From contig NZ_JAUSZI010000002.1 in assembly GCF_030817415.1 (NCBI RefSeq), positions 8,308,001-8,372,000 on the forward strand: 64,000 nucleotides of DNA, read 5' to 3'. The position numbers and the translations under genes are program-made. Each line of letters opens with the position of its first letter. The first letter of the stretch is position 1. This stretch comes from Streptomyces umbrinus (lineage in GTDB: Bacteria > Actinomycetota > Actinomycetes > Streptomycetales > Streptomycetaceae). This document shows, piece after piece, positions 32,452-41,089 of the stretch. Under the pieces are notes generated by a model, which was given only the letters and a program-made list of their open reading frames with translations, had not been told where the DNA came from and ran no database searches.

Positions 32452-33155
32452 TGACCTCTACTGACAGTGCACAGAAGGCGCCCGCGAAGGACCCCTGGGA
32501 CCTTCCCGACGTGTCCGGGCTCGTCGTCGGCGTACTCGGCGGCACCGGTCCGCAGGGCAAGGGCCTCGCCTACCGGCTGGCGCGGGCCGGCCAGAAGGTG
32601 ATCATCGGGTCGCGGGCCGCGGAGCGCGCGCAGGCCGCCGCCGACGAACTCGGCCACGGCGTCGAGGGCGCCGACAACGCCGAGACGGCCCGTCGCAGCG
32701 ACATCGTGATCGTCGCCGTGCCGTGGGACGGACACGGCAAGACGCTGGAGTCCCTGCGCGAGGAGCTGGCCGGCAAGCTCGTCGTCGACTGCGTCAACCC
32801 GCTCGGCTTCGACAAGAAGGGCGCGTACGCGCTGAAGCCCGAGGAGGGCAGCGCGGCCGAGCAGGCCGCCGCCCTGCTGCCGGACTCGCGGGTCACCGCC
32901 GCCTTCCACCACCTCTCCGCTGTCCTTCTCCAGGACCCGGAGGTCGAGGAGATCGACACCGACGTCATGGTCCTCGGCGAGGAGCGCGCGGACGTCGAGA
33001 TCGTCCAGGCGCTGGCCGGACGCATCCCCGGCATGCGCGGGGTCTTCTCCGGACGGCTGCGCAACGCCCACCAGGTCGAGGCGCTGGTCGCGAACCTGAT
33101 CTCGGTGAACCGCCGGTACAAGGCCCACGCGGGTCTGCGTGTGACCGACGTGTAG
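32451..33155 (+). CDS. npdG: NADPH-dependent F420 reductase
   Basis: A 234-residue Rossmann protein: VLGGTGPQGKGLAYRLARAG (nucleotide-binding loop), IIGSRAAERAQAAADEL (NADP phosphate selectivity via SR), VPWDGHGKTLESL, VVDCVNPLGFDKKG and the C-terminal F420-site helix (MRGVFSGRLRNAHQVEALVANLISVNRRYKAHAG). It exchanges hydride between NADPH and the deazaflavin F420, supplying F420H2 or NADPH to redox enzymes. An N-terminal 25-residue tail is usual in actinobacteria. Confidence 0.9.
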   Translation: MTSTDSAQKAPAKDPWDLPDVSGLVVGVLGGTGPQGKGLAYRLARAGQKVIIGSRAAERAQAAADELGHGVEGADNAETARRSDIVIVAVPWDGHGKTLESLREELAGKLVVDCVNPLGFDKKGAYALKPEEGSAAEQAAALLPDSRVTAAFHHLSAVLLQDPEVEEIDTDVMVLGEERADVEIVQALAGRIPGMRGVFSGRLRNAHQVEALVANLISVNRRYKAHAGLRVTDV

Positions 33156-33259
33156 GCGTACGGCGGGCTCCGGACATGGGGGACACTGGAGGCAGCAGTG
33201 TCCCCCACGGGACCGCCGGCCACGGCAGCAACGACAGGACCCGACAGGAGCCGCACCCC

Positions 33260-33448
33260 ATGTCCCGACTCGCCCTCTACGCCCTCGTCGTCTGCCTGCT
33301 GGCCACCGCCGCGGCCGTCGTCTCCTTCGTCCAGGGCAGCTGGCTGGGGATCGTCTGGGTGCTGCTCGCGGGACTCTCGTCCAACATGACCTGGTACTAC
33401 CTGCGCCGGGACAGGGCGCGCCGTCAGGCGCAGTCCGTCACTGGTTGA
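33260..33448 (+). CDS. small membrane protein, 62 aa, unknown function
   Basis: 62 residues with two hydrophobic helices (LALYALVVCLLATAAAVVSF and LGIVWVLLAGLSSNMTWYYL) and an Arg-rich C-terminus (RRDRARRQAQ). AGGAG nine bases upstream of ATG 33260. It follows npdG by 104 bases on the same strand, and its end overlaps the convergent protease gene by 11 bases. No family recognised. Confidence 0.65.
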   Translation: MSRLALYALVVCLLATAAAVVSFVQGSWLGIVWVLLAGLSSNMTWYYLRRDRARRQAQSVTG

Positions 33449-34238
33449 CCGAGCAGAACTCGTTGGTGTCCGTCCAGAAGCGGTAGAGGTTCTGCCCGCA
33501 GTACGTCTGGAACTCGTCGATGTTCAGGCTGCGCAGGAGCGCGTCGATCACGTCGAAGAACACACCGTTCACCGCCGGGATCCACAGGATGGCGATCACG
33601 AGGAGCAGCCCGAAGGGCGCGAGGGGCTCCACCTGGCGGCGGATGTTGTGCGACAGCCAGGGCTCGATCATGCCGTAGCCGTCCAGGCCCGGCACCGGCA
33701 GGAAGTTCAGCAGCGCGGCCGTGACCTGGAGCAGCGCGAGGAACGCGAGGGCGAACTGGAAGTCCGCCGGTACGCCGTCCAGCGCGTCCAGCCAGAACGG
33801 GGCCGTGCAGACCACCGCGAACAGCACGTTCGTCAGCGGGCCCGCCGCCGAGATCAGGCTGTGCTTCCAGCGGCCCTGGATGCGGTTCCGCTCGATCCAG
33901 ACCGCGCCGCCCGGCAGACCGATACCGCCCATCATCACGAAGATGACGGGGAGCACGATGCTCAGCAGGGCGTGGGTGTATTTGAGGGGGTTGAGCGTCA
34001 AATACCCTTTCGCGCCGATCGAGATGTCGCCGCTGTGCAGGGCCGTGCGCGCGTGCGCGTACTCGTGCAGACAGAGCGAGACGATCCAGGCCGCCGTCAC
34101 GAACAGGAAGACGGCCACGCCGGGCTGCTCGGCGAAGCCCGTCCAGGTGGCCCATCCCGTCACCGCGGTGACGGCCACGATCCCGAGGAAGACGGGGCTG
34201 ATCCGCCGGTCGCTGTGGCGGGTGGTGGCGGTGGTCAT
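33438..34238 (-). CDS. site-2 protease family zinc metalloprotease (M50)
   Basis: A 266-residue polytopic membrane protease. The zinc motif HEYAHA (about residues 59-64, HExxH form) and the third ligand region PGLDGYGMIEPW lie in separate membrane segments. Four to six helices, and no PDZ or CBS domain. Family members cleave membrane-embedded regulators (anti-sigma factors) or trim exported proteins. The substrate is unknown; there is no sigma/anti-sigma pair nearby. Confidence 0.88.
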   Translation of the reverse strand: MTTATTRHSDRRISPVFLGIVAVTAVTGWATWTGFAEQPGVAVFLFVTAAWIVSLCLHEYAHARTALHSGDISIGAKGYLTLNPLKYTHALLSIVLPVIFVMMGGIGLPGGAVWIERNRIQGRWKHSLISAAGPLTNVLFAVVCTAPFWLDALDGVPADFQFALAFLALLQVTAALLNFLPVPGLDGYGMIEPWLSHNIRRQVEPLAPFGLLLVIAILWIPAVNGVFFDVIDALLRSLNIDEFQTYCGQNLYRFWTDTNEFCSVNQ

Positions 34239-34357
34239 GGGGTCGGGCTCCCTGGGGTTCGCTCAGCGGGCTTCATGCTGAGGGGCGTGCCCGACCGTAC
34301 CGGGCGTATGCCGAAAACGTCTCGCGATCGCCTGTGAGTTCCAGGGAGGGTGGACCC

Positions 34358-34564
34358 ATGGGGTCATGGCAGGTGTTCCACGCGGGCAGGCAGGTGCGGT
34401 GTGAACCCGTCCCGGGGGAGCGGCCGGCGCGTTCGGTCGATACCTGGGCCAAGCGTTACGAACTGACAGAAACCCGTAACCCGGAGGGCTCCGCAGAGAA
34501 CGGTGTCCTCGTCACGATCGACATCCCGGGCGCCACTCCGCAGGAACCCCGCGACCCGTGCTGA
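34358..34564 (+). CDS. small hypothetical protein, 68 aa
   Basis: 68 residues, soluble, starting MGSWQVFHAGRQVRCEPVPG and ending ATPQEPRDPC. GGAGGGTGG lies just before ATG 34358. It ends 14 bases before the start of the AfsR-type regulator and may be its cotranscribed partner. I recognise no domain. Confidence 0.55.
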   Translation: MGSWQVFHAGRQVRCEPVPGERPARSVDTWAKRYELTETRNPEGSAENGVLVTIDIPGATPQEPRDPC

Positions 34565-34578
34565 GACCACCGGAGACA

Positions 34579-37500
34579 ATGGACCCCGTGCGCTACCGCA
34601 TTCTCGGCACCACCCAGGCACTCCGTGGCGACGGCACCCCCGTCCCGGTCGGCGGGGCGCGGCTGCGTGCCCTGCTGACCGTGCTCGCCCTGCGGCCGGG
34701 ACGGACCGTACCCGCGGCCGTACTGGTCGACGAGGTGTGGGGCGCCGACCCGCCCGCCGACGCCACGGGCGCACTGCAGGCCCTGGTGGGCCGGCTGCGC
34801 AGGGCGCTCGGCGCGGACGCCATCACCTCCGCCGAGGGCGGCTACCGGCTGTGCGCGGCGGCCGACGACATCGACCTGCACCGCTTCGAACGGCTTGCCG
34901 GGGAGGGCGTCCGCGCGCTCGCCGACGGCGACCCCGGCAAGGCGGCCGTCGTCCTCGACGACGCCCTCGCGCTCTGGCGCGGCCCCGCCCTCGCCGACCT
35001 CCCGGACCGCACCGCCGAGTCGTCCCGCTGGGAGGCCCGCCGCCTCGACGCCCACCGAGCCCGCCTCACCGCGGCACTCGCCCTCGGCCAGGCCGAGCAG
35101 TACCTCCCCGACCTCACCGCCCTCAGCGACGCCCACCCCCTGGACGAGCCCCTCCAGGTCCTGCGCCTGCGCGCCCTGCGCGACGCGGGCCGCACCGCGG
35201 AGGCACTGGCGGGCTACGAATCCGTACGACAACTCCTCGCCGACCGTCTCGGCACCGACCCGGGCCCCGAACTGCGGTCGCTGCACGGGGAGTTGCTGCG
35301 CGGGGAAACGAGCAGGAACGGACACCGGCCGACGTCGTACGAGCAGACGCCCGGGCCCAACCCCCCGTCCGCCCCGCGCGAGCGCCCCGCGCCCCTCGGC
35401 AACCTCCGCGCCCGGCTCACCTCCTTCGTCGGCCGGCACACCGACCTGGAGACCATCCGCGGGGACCTCGGGGCCGCCCGGCTCGTCACCCTGCTCGGGC
35501 CCGGCGGGGCCGGCAAGACCCGGCTCTCCCAGGAAGCCGCCGAGAGCGTCGCCGCGTCCGTGCCCGACGGGGTGTGGCTGGCCGAACTCGCCCCCGTCGA
35601 CGACCCGGAGGCCGTGCCCGAGGCCGTGCTCACCGCGGTCGGAGCGCGGGAGACCGTGCTGCGCGGCGCCGGCGCCGAGGAGATGCGGGCCGTCACCGAC
35701 CGGCACGACGACCCCCTCGCCAGGCTCACCGAACACTGCGCCAAGCGCCGCATGCTGATCGTCCTCGACAACTGCGAACACGTCGTGGACGCCGCGGCCC
35801 GCCTCGTCGAACAGCTCCTGGAACGTTGCCCCGGACTGACCGTACTGGCCACGAGCCGCGAACCCCTCGGCGTACCGGGGGAGTTGCTGCGGCCGGTGGA
35901 ACCGCTGCCCGAGCCCTACGCGCTGAAACTGCTCGCCGACCGGGGCGCCGCGGCCAGGCCCGGCTTCCGGGTCGACGCCGACGCCGAAACCGCAGCAGCC
36001 GCCGCCGAGATCTGCCGACGGCTCGACGGACTGCCGCTGGCCATCGAACTGGCCGCCGCCCGGCTGCGGATGCTCACCCCGCGCCAGATCGCCGACCGCC
36101 TCGACAACCGCTTCCGCCTTCTCACTTCAGGCAGCCGTACGGTCCTGCCGCGCCAGCAGACACTCCGTGCCGTCGTCGACTGGTCCTGGGACCTCCTCGA
36201 CGCGGACGAACGGGACGTGCTGCGGCGGCTGTCCGTCTTCGCCGGCGGCTGCGACCTCGCCGCCGCCGAGGCCGTCTGCGGACCCGCCGCCCTGGAGCTG
36301 CTCGGCTCGCTCGTCGACAAGTCCCTTGTCGTCGCGGCGCCTTCCCCCCTGGGCGGGGCCGACGGCGAGATGCGCTACCGGCTCCTGGAGACCGTCGCCG
36401 AGTACGCCGGGCAGCGGCTCGACGAGTCCGGCGAGCGCCCCGCCGCCGAGCGAGCCCACCTCACGTACTACCGCGAACTCGCCCGCACCACCGACCCGAA
36501 GCTGCGCGGCCCCGGCCAGCGCGCGGCCATCGAACTGCTCCAGGTCGAGGGCGAGAACACGCGCGCCGCACTGCAGCACGCCGTCGCCGAACGCGACGAA
36601 CAGGAGGCGCTCTGCCTCATCCTCTCCCTCGCCTGGTACTGGCAGATCCGCGACCTGCGCACGGCGGCACGCAACTGGACCCGCGAGATCATGGCGCTCG
36701 GCCCCGACCCGTTCGCGCCGCCCGCCGAGCCCGCCGTCCCGCTCTACGAACGGTGCACCGAGGCTCCGCCGCCGATGCGCCCCGAGGTCCTCGCCGAGGC
36801 CCGGCGCGGAGTCCACCTCCTCCATCTCGCCTGTATGGACCTGGAGTTGGAGACCTGGCAGACCCCGGAGGCCGAGGCGAAGCTGCTGGCCATCACCAAG
36901 ACCTACCAGCCGGGGTACCCGCAGGTCTGCCGCAACCCCGGCTTCCTCTGGTTCTATGCCGTGATGCTCACCGGCGACATGGACCGGCTGCGCGAGGTCA
37001 TCGACGCGAGCGTCGACACCTGCCGGGAGCTCGGCTACCAGTGGGAGCTGGCCGGCTCCCTGCAGATGCGCGCCAACATCCTTGCCAACCGCGCCGACTG
37101 GGCCGGTGACGCGACCCGTGACGCGGACGAGTCGCTGGAGATCTTCGTCCGCATCGGGGACGGCTGGGGCGCCGCCGAGGCGCTCTCCGCACGGGGTGAG
37201 GCCCGTGAACGCAAGGGCGAGTACCAACTCGCCGCGGCGGACTACCGGGCGGCCATCACCCACGCCGAACACCTCGGTGCCCGCGCCCAGACGGCCATCC
37301 TCACCACCCGCCTCGGCGGCGTGCTCATCGACTCGGGGGAGGCCGAGCGGGGCGAGCGGATGCTCCGCGACGTCCTGGAGCAGGGCCACGGAGCGCGCAA
37401 CGAGGCGATGCCCGCGGCGCGGCTCTTCCTCGCGATGTGGCTCGGCCGCACCGGCCGGCTTGCCGAGGCCCGCATCCAGATGGACCGGATGCGTGAGGAG

Positions 37501-37914
37501 TTCGGCGCCGTCCACTTCGTGGTCTTCGACTCGTACGTGCTCGGGGTGGAGGCCTGGCTGGACGCCGTGGACGGGCTGTACGACGAAGCGGTGACGAAGG
37601 CGAGGGGTGCCCTGCAGCGGGCGCAGGACCCGCTGAGCAACATGATCTCGCCGAACATGACGTCGGCGCATCTTGCCACCGCCTCCCTCGCGCTGTCCGG
37701 CGTCGACGGCGGACAGCGGGTCCGGGACGCCGCCCGCTGTCTCGGTGCCGCCGACCGGCTGCTGCCGCCCGGCCACGTCCGGTCCGCGATCGAACGCCAT
37801 GTGCGGGAGCGTGCCGAGACGGCCGTGCGCACCGCCCTCGACGACGAGGCGTACGAGGCCGCGTACGCGGAGGGCGGCGGCCTCTCCCCTACGGAGGCCG
37901 CCGCCCTGGTCTGA
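34579..37914 (+). CDS. AfsR/SARP-family regulator: DNA-binding plus BTAD, NB-ARC ATPase and TPR
   Basis: 1111 residues with the AfsR layout. OmpR-type winged helix, residues about 1-95 (VRYRILGTTQALRGDG, LLTVLALRPGRTVPAAVLVDEVWG). BTAD 97-240. NB-ARC/STAND ATPase about 275-560 with P-loop LLGPGGAGKTRLSQ, Walker B RRMLIVLDNCEHVVDA and LATSREPLGVPGE. Winged-helix and helical repeat region to the end, including TPR-like pairs (GEYQLAAADYRAAITHAEHLG). GGAG supports ATG 34579. Such regulators activate secondary-metabolite or exporter genes after signal binding. The nearest candidate target is the convergent DrrAB-type exporter. Confidence 0.92.
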   Translation: MDPVRYRILGTTQALRGDGTPVPVGGARLRALLTVLALRPGRTVPAAVLVDEVWGADPPADATGALQALVGRLRRALGADAITSAEGGYRLCAAADDIDLHRFERLAGEGVRALADGDPGKAAVVLDDALALWRGPALADLPDRTAESSRWEARRLDAHRARLTAALALGQAEQYLPDLTALSDAHPLDEPLQVLRLRALRDAGRTAEALAGYESVRQLLADRLGTDPGPELRSLHGELLRGETSRNGHRPTSYEQTPGPNPPSAPRERPAPLGNLRARLTSFVGRHTDLETIRGDLGAARLVTLLGPGGAGKTRLSQEAAESVAASVPDGVWLAELAPVDDPEAVPEAVLTAVGARETVLRGAGAEEMRAVTDRHDDPLARLTEHCAKRRMLIVLDNCEHVVDAAARLVEQLLERCPGLTVLATSREPLGVPGELLRPVEPLPEPYALKLLADRGAAARPGFRVDADAETAAAAAEICRRLDGLPLAIELAAARLRMLTPRQIADRLDNRFRLLTSGSRTVLPRQQTLRAVVDWSWDLLDADERDVLRRLSVFAGGCDLAAAEAVCGPAALELLGSLVDKSLVVAAPSPLGGADGEMRYRLLETVAEYAGQRLDESGERPAAERAHLTYYRELARTTDPKLRGPGQRAAIELLQVEGENTRAALQHAVAERDEQEALCLILSLAWYWQIRDLRTAARNWTREIMALGPDPFAPPAEPAVPLYERCTEAPPPMRPEVLAEARRGVHLLHLACMDLELETWQTPEAEAKLLAITKTYQPGYPQVCRNPGFLWFYAVMLTGDMDRLREVIDASVDTCRELGYQWELAGSLQMRANILANRADWAGDATRDADESLEIFVRIGDGWGAAEALSARGEARERKGEYQLAAADYRAAITHAEHLGARAQTAILTTRLGGVLIDSGEAERGERMLRDVLEQGHGARNEAMPAARLFLAMWLGRTGRLAEARIQMDRMREEFGAVHFVVFDSYVLGVEAWLDAVDGLYDEAVTKARGALQRAQDPLSNMISPNMTSAHLATASLALSGVDGGQRVRDAARCLGAADRLLPPGHVRSAIERHVRERAETAVRTALDDEAYEAAYAEGGGLSPTEAAALV

Positions 37915-37958
37915 CGACGCGGATCGTGGACGTGCCGTGGTCCGGACGAGCGTGAACG

Positions 37959-38792
37959 TCAGCTCTTGGTACGGAACTTGTGGATCGCGACCGGCGCCAT
38001 CACGGCGGTGATCGCCACCGACCAGCCCAGGGTCACCCACAGGTCGTGCGCGACCGGTCCGCCCACCATCAGTCCGCGGGCCGCGTCGGCGAGCGTGGAC
38101 AGCGGGTTGTAGTCGGTGAACGCCTGCAGCCAGCCGGGCATCGATGCCGTCGGGGCGAAGATGGACGAGCCGAACTGCAGCGGGAACAACACGAGGAATC
38201 CCATCGCCTGCACGGACTGTGCGTTCTTCAGGATCACGCCCAGGGTGAGGAACACCCACATGATCGACGAGGCGAACACCGCGGCCAGGCCCACGGCCGC
38301 GAACAGACCGGGCCAGCTGTTGATGTCGAACCCGACCAGGACGGCGACGATCATCAGCACGGTCGTCGCGAACAGCATGCGGACCAGTTCCACCGAGACC
38401 TTCGCGAACAGCACCGAGCCGCGCCCGATCGGCAGGGACCGGAAGCGGTCCATGACACCGGAGTTGAAGTCCTGGCTGAAGCCGGTGCCGACGCCCTGAG
38501 ACAGCGTCATGCTCATCATCGCGATCATGCCGGGGATCACGTACTGCACGTACCCGTCCTGCCCGCCGCCCAGTGCCTGCCCGATCGAGCCGCCGAAGAC
38601 GTACACGAACAGCAGGGTGAAGACGACCGGCATCAGCAGCGCGTCGAACATCGACTCGGGGTCCTGCCGGATCCACAGCAGGTTGCGGCGGACCAGGGCG
38701 CCGGTGTGGCGCAGATGACCGCGCAGCGGGATCCGGCCGTCGTCCTTGATGTCGTCCTTGATGCCGGCGGGGGAAAGCGTGGTGGCGCTCAT
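37959..38792 (-). CDS. ABC-2 type exporter permease, DrrB family
   Basis: A 277-residue ABC-2 permease with six helices (MPVVFTLLFVYVFGGS; IPGMIAMMSMTLSQGVG; TTVLMIVAVLVGFDI). It has the family's NPLSTLADAARGLMVGG near the C-terminus and a 35-residue cytoplasmic lead. Its ATG overlaps the ATPase stop (ATGA), so they are translationally coupled. In daunorubicin producers DrrAB exports the drug; here the cargo is unknown. Confidence 0.9.
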   Translation of the reverse strand: MSATTLSPAGIKDDIKDDGRIPLRGHLRHTGALVRRNLLWIRQDPESMFDALLMPVVFTLLFVYVFGGSIGQALGGGQDGYVQYVIPGMIAMMSMTLSQGVGTGFSQDFNSGVMDRFRSLPIGRGSVLFAKVSVELVRMLFATTVLMIVAVLVGFDINSWPGLFAAVGLAAVFASSIMWVFLTLGVILKNAQSVQAMGFLVLFPLQFGSSIFAPTASMPGWLQAFTDYNPLSTLADAARGLMVGGPVAHDLWVTLGWSVAITAVMAPVAIHKFRTKS

Positions 38793-39814
38793 ACGGCGAC
38801 CTCCTCGAGGTCGGGGGCGGGCGTCGCGTCCTGCGGGGCACTGGCGCGGTGACCCGTGAGGGACAGGAACACCTCGTCCAGGCTGGGCAGTTCGGTGGTG
38901 ACGGAGGAGAGCGTGATGCCGCGCGCGATGACCGCGCCGACCACGGCGGTCAGCTGCTCGTCGCTGAGGATCGGGACCACGACGGCACCGCGTTCGGTGT
39001 CCACGGTGCTGGCGGCGAGGCCGGTGAGGCCCAGCTCGTCGAGCGCGGCGGCCAGGGGCCGCAGCTGCAGCGGATCGACCGGGCGGACCCGCAGGGTACG
39101 GCCGCCGACCTTCGCCTTCAGCTCCTCGATGGCGCCGTTCGCGATGACCTTGCCGTGGTCCACGACGGTCAGCTCGGAGGCGAGCTGCTCGGCCTCCTCC
39201 ATGTACTGGGTGGTGAGCAGCACGGTGACACCGTCGCCGACCATCCGCTTGATCTCGGTCCACACCTCGTTGCGGGTGCGCGGGTCGAGACCGGTGGTGG
39301 GCTCGTCGAGGAACAGGACGGAGGGCTGCCCGATCATCGACGCGGCCAGGTCCAGCCGCCGCCGCATACCTCCGGAGTACGTGCTCGCCGGCCGCTTGGC
39401 GGCATCGGTGAGCGAGAAGCGCTCCAGCAGTTCGTCGGCGCGGGCGCGGGCGTCCTTGCGCGGCAGGTCGAGGAGCCGGCCGATCATGTAGAGGTTCTCC
39501 CAGCCCGGGAGCTTCTCGTCGACGGAGGCGTACTGGCCGGTGAGACCGATCACACGGCGCAGCTGCCGCGGCTGCCGTATGACGTCGTAGCCGGCGACGT
39601 TCGCCTGCCCGGAGTCGGGGGAGAGGAGGGTGGACAGGATGCGTACGAGGGTGGTCTTGCCGGCGCCGTTCGGTCCGAGCACACCCATCACGGTGCCCTC
39701 GCGGACGTCCAGGTCCACGCCGTCCAGTGCCTTGGTCTCGCCGTAGTGCTTGACCAGCCCCCGTACGGAGACGGCGGCGTTTCCGCCGCTGGGGTTCTTG
39801 TCGATTCGCGTCAT
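38789..39814 (-). CDS. ABC exporter ATP-binding protein, DrrA family
   Basis: A 341-residue ATPase: Walker A GPNGAGKTT, Q-loop GLTGQYASVDEKL, signature YSGGMRRRLDLAASM, Walker B VLFLDEPTTGLD, and the C-terminal DrrA accessory domain (DUF4162-like, SLDEVFLSLTGH). First gene of a two-gene operon with the DrrB-type permease. It faces the AfsR-type gene tail to tail through the permease. Confidence 0.92.
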   Translation of the reverse strand: MTRIDKNPSGGNAAVSVRGLVKHYGETKALDGVDLDVREGTVMGVLGPNGAGKTTLVRILSTLLSPDSGQANVAGYDVIRQPRQLRRVIGLTGQYASVDEKLPGWENLYMIGRLLDLPRKDARARADELLERFSLTDAAKRPASTYSGGMRRRLDLAASMIGQPSVLFLDEPTTGLDPRTRNEVWTEIKRMVGDGVTVLLTTQYMEEAEQLASELTVVDHGKVIANGAIEELKAKVGGRTLRVRPVDPLQLRPLAAALDELGLTGLAASTVDTERGAVVVPILSDEQLTAVVGAVIARGITLSSVTTELPSLDEVFLSLTGHRASAPQDATPAPDLEEVAV

Positions 39815-39966
39815 GCCGCCAAGGTGCCAGCCCCCACCGACAAACCACCGACATGTTGCCGACAGCACCGGCAGACTCCCGACGAGTACCGCAACCATCA
39901 ATTGAGGAACCACGACGGCGAGCAACCAGGTCCGCGAGAGCGGCGCCGGTTTAGGCGCAAAAGAGG

Positions 39967-40001
39967 GGCAGCCCGCCGACGGGGGAAATCGGCGGGCTGC
40001 C
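39967..40001 (-). terminator. intrinsic terminator downstream of panB
   Basis: Perfect 13-bp stem GGCAGCCCGCCGA (39967-39979) and TCGGCGGGCTGCC (39989-40001), loop of 9, starting 16 bases after the panB stop. No U-tract, as is common in Streptomyces. Confidence 0.8.
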
Positions 40002-40016
40002 TGGTGCCACAGTGGA

Positions 40017-40883
40017 CTAGTGGACGGAGTGCTCCTCCAGAGGGAACGTTCCGCCGACGACGTCGTCGGCGAAGGCCTTCGCCGCGCCGCCCATGACCTC
40101 ACGCAGATTGGCGTACTGCTTCACGAACCGAGGCATCTTGCCCCCGGTGAGCCCGAGCATGTCCGTCCAGACCAGCACCTGCGCATCGGTGTCGGGCCCC
40201 GCCCCGATCCCCACGGTGGGAATGTGCAGCACCCGGGTCACCTCGGCGGCCAGCTCCGCGGGAACCAGTTCGAGGACGACCGCGAACGCGCCCGCGTCCT
40301 GGACGGCCTTGGCGTCCCGCAGAAGCTGCTGGGCGGCCTCCTCGCCGCGCCCCTGGACGCGGTACCCCATGGAGTTCACGGACTGGGGGGTGAGCCCGAT
40401 GTGCGCCATCACCGGGATACCGGACTCCACGAGCAGCTCGATCTGCCGGTGCGACCGCTCGCCGCCCTCCAGCTTCACCGCTCCGACCCCGGCCTCCTTC
40501 ACCAGCCGGGTCGCCGAGCGCAGCGCCTGCACGGGCCCCTCCTGGTAGGACCCGAAGGGCAGGTCGCCGACGATCAGTGCGCGCGAGGTGCCCCGTACGA
40601 CGGCGGCCGAGAGCATGGTCATCTCGTCGAGGGTGACGGGCACGGTCGACTCGTACCCGAGGTGGCAGTTGCCCGCCGAGTCGCCGACGAGCATGACCGG
40701 GATGCCGGCCTCGTCGAAGACGGACGCGGTCATCGCGTCGTACGCGGTGAGCATCGGCCACTTCTCGCCGCGCTCCTTGGCGGTGGTGATGTCGCGGACG
40801 GTGATGCGGCGTGTGCCCTTGCCCCCGTACAGCGCCCTACTGCTGCTGTCGGTGGTCGCCTGGGCAGCCGAAAGCTGCGTCAT
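40017..40883 (-). CDS. panB: 3-methyl-2-oxobutanoate hydroxymethyltransferase
   Basis: A 288-residue PanB TIM barrel, first step of pantothenate/CoA synthesis (ketopantoate from alpha-ketoisovalerate and methylene-tetrahydrofolate). Landmarks: MLTAYDAMTASVFDEAGIPVMLVGDS (Mg site), GYESTVPVTLDEM, AVKLEGG, PVMAHIGLTPQSVN and VGIGAGPDTDAQVLVWTDMLG. AAGGAG supports ATG 40883 rather than 40904. An N-terminal 35-residue tail is usual for Streptomyces. Transcribed alone. Confidence 0.95.
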   Translation of the reverse strand: MTQLSAAQATTDSSSRALYGGKGTRRITVRDITTAKERGEKWPMLTAYDAMTASVFDEAGIPVMLVGDSAGNCHLGYESTVPVTLDEMTMLSAAVVRGTSRALIVGDLPFGSYQEGPVQALRSATRLVKEAGVGAVKLEGGERSHRQIELLVESGIPVMAHIGLTPQSVNSMGYRVQGRGEEAAQQLLRDAKAVQDAGAFAVVLELVPAELAAEVTRVLHIPTVGIGAGPDTDAQVLVWTDMLGLTGGKMPRFVKQYANLREVMGGAAKAFADDVVGGTFPLEEHSVH

Positions 40884-40969
40884 TGCAACGGCTCCTTCTG
40901 TCATCTCGAAGCGCCCTCACGGCGTCTCCGGATCCCCTCCATGGTGGCACCTCGTGCCAGGGAACGGCT

Positions 40970-41012
40970 AGAGGGGGCACCCGCTCCCCAGGAGAGGGGG
41001 CACCCGCTCCCC
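40970..41012. repeat. 20-bp direct repeat upstream of the EmrB/QacA gene
   Basis: AGAGGGGGCACCCGCTCCCC occurs at 40970-40989 and again at 40993-41012 (23-base period), between the panB start and the operator of the efflux gene. Confidence 0.7.
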
Positions 41013-41045
41013 ACGGGCCCGTAAGGTCTCGGTAAAGGGTTTCAA

Positions 41046-41064
41046 ATACGAGACGGTCTCGTAT
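41046..41064. promoter_or_regulatory. palindromic operator (TetR type) overlapping the efflux promoter
   Basis: ATACGAGAC-G-GTCTCGTAT, a perfect inverted repeat with 9-bp arms. It covers the expected -35 position of the leaderless promoter whose -10 box (TAGGCT) is at 41076-41081. The TetR gene just downstream is the obvious ligand-controlled repressor for it. Confidence 0.85.
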
Positions 41065-41075
41065 CGAATCTCCCC

Positions 41076-41089
41076 TAGGCTTTTCGGCA
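41076..41089 (+). promoter_or_regulatory. leaderless -10 box of the EmrB/QacA efflux gene
   Basis: TAGGCT at 41076-41081, 7 bases before ATG 41089, no Shine-Dalgarno. Confidence 0.65.
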
